NCBI GenBank assembly: GCA_044370375.1
Contig: JBILVQ010000173.1
Location: forward strand, 1-6,610
Length of the DNA stretch: 6,610 nucleotides
Direction: 5' to 3'
Source of the DNA: JBILVQ01 sp044370375
GTDB lineage: Bacteria > Bacteroidota > Bacteroidia > UBA4408
In this document: positions 6,200 to 6,610 of the stretch, piece after piece
Layout of the letters: each line of letters begins with the position of its first letter
Numbering within the stretch: the stretch's first letter is position 1
Made by a program: the position numbers and the translations under genes
The notes under the pieces: model-generated
Databases searched by the model: none
Told to the model about the DNA's origin: nothing
The model's input: only the letters and a program-made list of their open reading frames with translations

Positions 6200-6610
6200 A
6201 TGCAATCATTGTCGGAAGAAAACTACTTAAAGGCCATTTACCATTTGTCGCAGCATGGGATGCAAAAAATAACGCCCAGTGCTATGGCAGAAGAGCTGCA
6301 AGTAAATGCGGCATCGGTGGTTGACATGATCAGGAAATTGGCCGAAAAGAAATTGATTTCCTATGACAAAGTAAAGGGCGCCAAACTTAGCGATAAGGGC
6401 AAAAAAGTGGCCTTGCTCATTGTCAGAAATCACCGTTTATGGGAAGTTTTTCTATTAGAAAAATTGGGCTATTCATGGGATGTAGTGCATGAAATTGCCG
6501 AACAACTGGAACATGTAAAACACAAAGAATTGGCCGATCGGCTCGAGAAATTTTTGGGTTATCCGGAGTTTGACCCGCATGGCGACCCAATTCCCAATGC
6601 CAAAGGAGAA
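6200..6610 (+). CDS. DtxR/MntR-family metal-dependent transcriptional repressor (C-terminus beyond window)
   Basis: The N-terminal 137 residues of an iron/manganese-sensing DNA-binding protein; complete Bacteroidota members run to roughly 215-230 residues, with a FeoA/SH3-like end that is not seen here. A winged helix-turn-helix spans about 5-65 (EENYLKAIYHLS, then SAMAEELQVNAASVVDMIRK and a wing ending KLSDKGKK). The dimerisation and metal-binding part follows (RNHRLWEVFL, VHEIAEQLEHV), then DPHGDPIP (125-132). By remembered alignment to DtxR, site 1 residues H78, E82 and H97 are kept, and site 2 has E101, E104 and H105. E101 replaces the DtxR Cys102, as in Mn-sensing MntR, while the position of DtxR Met10 or MntR Asp8 is Asn8. 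Mn2+ or Fe2+ sensing therefore cannot be settled. The ATG gives the standard family N-terminus. It is divergent from the redox/efflux run and shares its palindrome. Confidence 0.93.
   Translation, partial: MQSLSEENYLKAIYHLSQHGMQKITPSAMAEELQVNAASVVDMIRKLAEKKLISYDKVKGAKLSDKGKKVALLIVRNHRLWEVFLLEKLGYSWDVVHEIAEQLEHVKHKELADRLEKFLGYPEFDPHGDPIPNAKGE

Noticed and set aside
6227..6433. Minus-strand open frame opposite the DtxR-family gene
   Set aside because: The plus-strand frame encodes an unmistakable DtxR-family protein; the antisense frame has no recognisable features.
1..6610. Insertion sequences, CRISPR arrays, tRNA or rRNA genes
   Set aside because: No transposase motifs, repeat-spacer arrays or tRNA-like cloverleaf sequences were seen on reading through both strands.

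Overview
The window appears to come from a Bacteroidota chromosome or element, of moderate-to-low GC by eye. The main reasons are promoter-like sequences of the Bacteroidota type (TTTG, about 19 bases, then TAnnTTTG), A-rich translation starts without clear Shine-Dalgarno sequences, and a small periplasmic protein ending in IWQPP. That small protein resembles a family I recall beside CzcA pumps in this phylum. The genus cannot be told from the sequence.

Layout: five genes point left (minus strand) in one closely packed run. In transcription order they are a di-heme DUF1111/DHOR-type lipoprotein (4904-6106), a Rieske 2Fe-2S lipoprotein (4461-4901), an outer-membrane porin-like beta-barrel (3230-4486), a small His-rich exported protein (2829-3212) and a CzcA-type heavy-metal RND pump (1-2740, C-terminus outside the window). 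Spacings are 2 bases, a 26-base overlap, 17 bases and 88 bases, so the first three genes look translationally linked and all five could be one operon. Facing right is a DtxR/MntR-type metal-dependent repressor (6200 onward, C-terminus outside the window).

The 93-base divergent intergenic region (6107-6199) is the control centre. It holds a perfect 22-bp palindrome at 6153-6174 (core ATTAGTCATGACTAAT) between two Bacteroidota-type promoters, one for each direction. The natural reading is a DtxR-family operator giving autoregulation plus metal-dependent control of the leftward run.

Working model (inference): the regulator senses Mn2+ or Fe2+ and controls a periplasmic redox pair (di-heme protein plus Rieske protein), an outer-membrane channel and, perhaps through an internal promoter as well, a divalent-cation efflux pump. 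The combination of a free-standing Rieske lipoprotein, a DHOR-type di-heme lipoprotein and a porin under an apparent DtxR operator is the most unusual part of the window. Its substrate and direction (metal oxidation, uptake or detoxification) cannot be read from the sequence.
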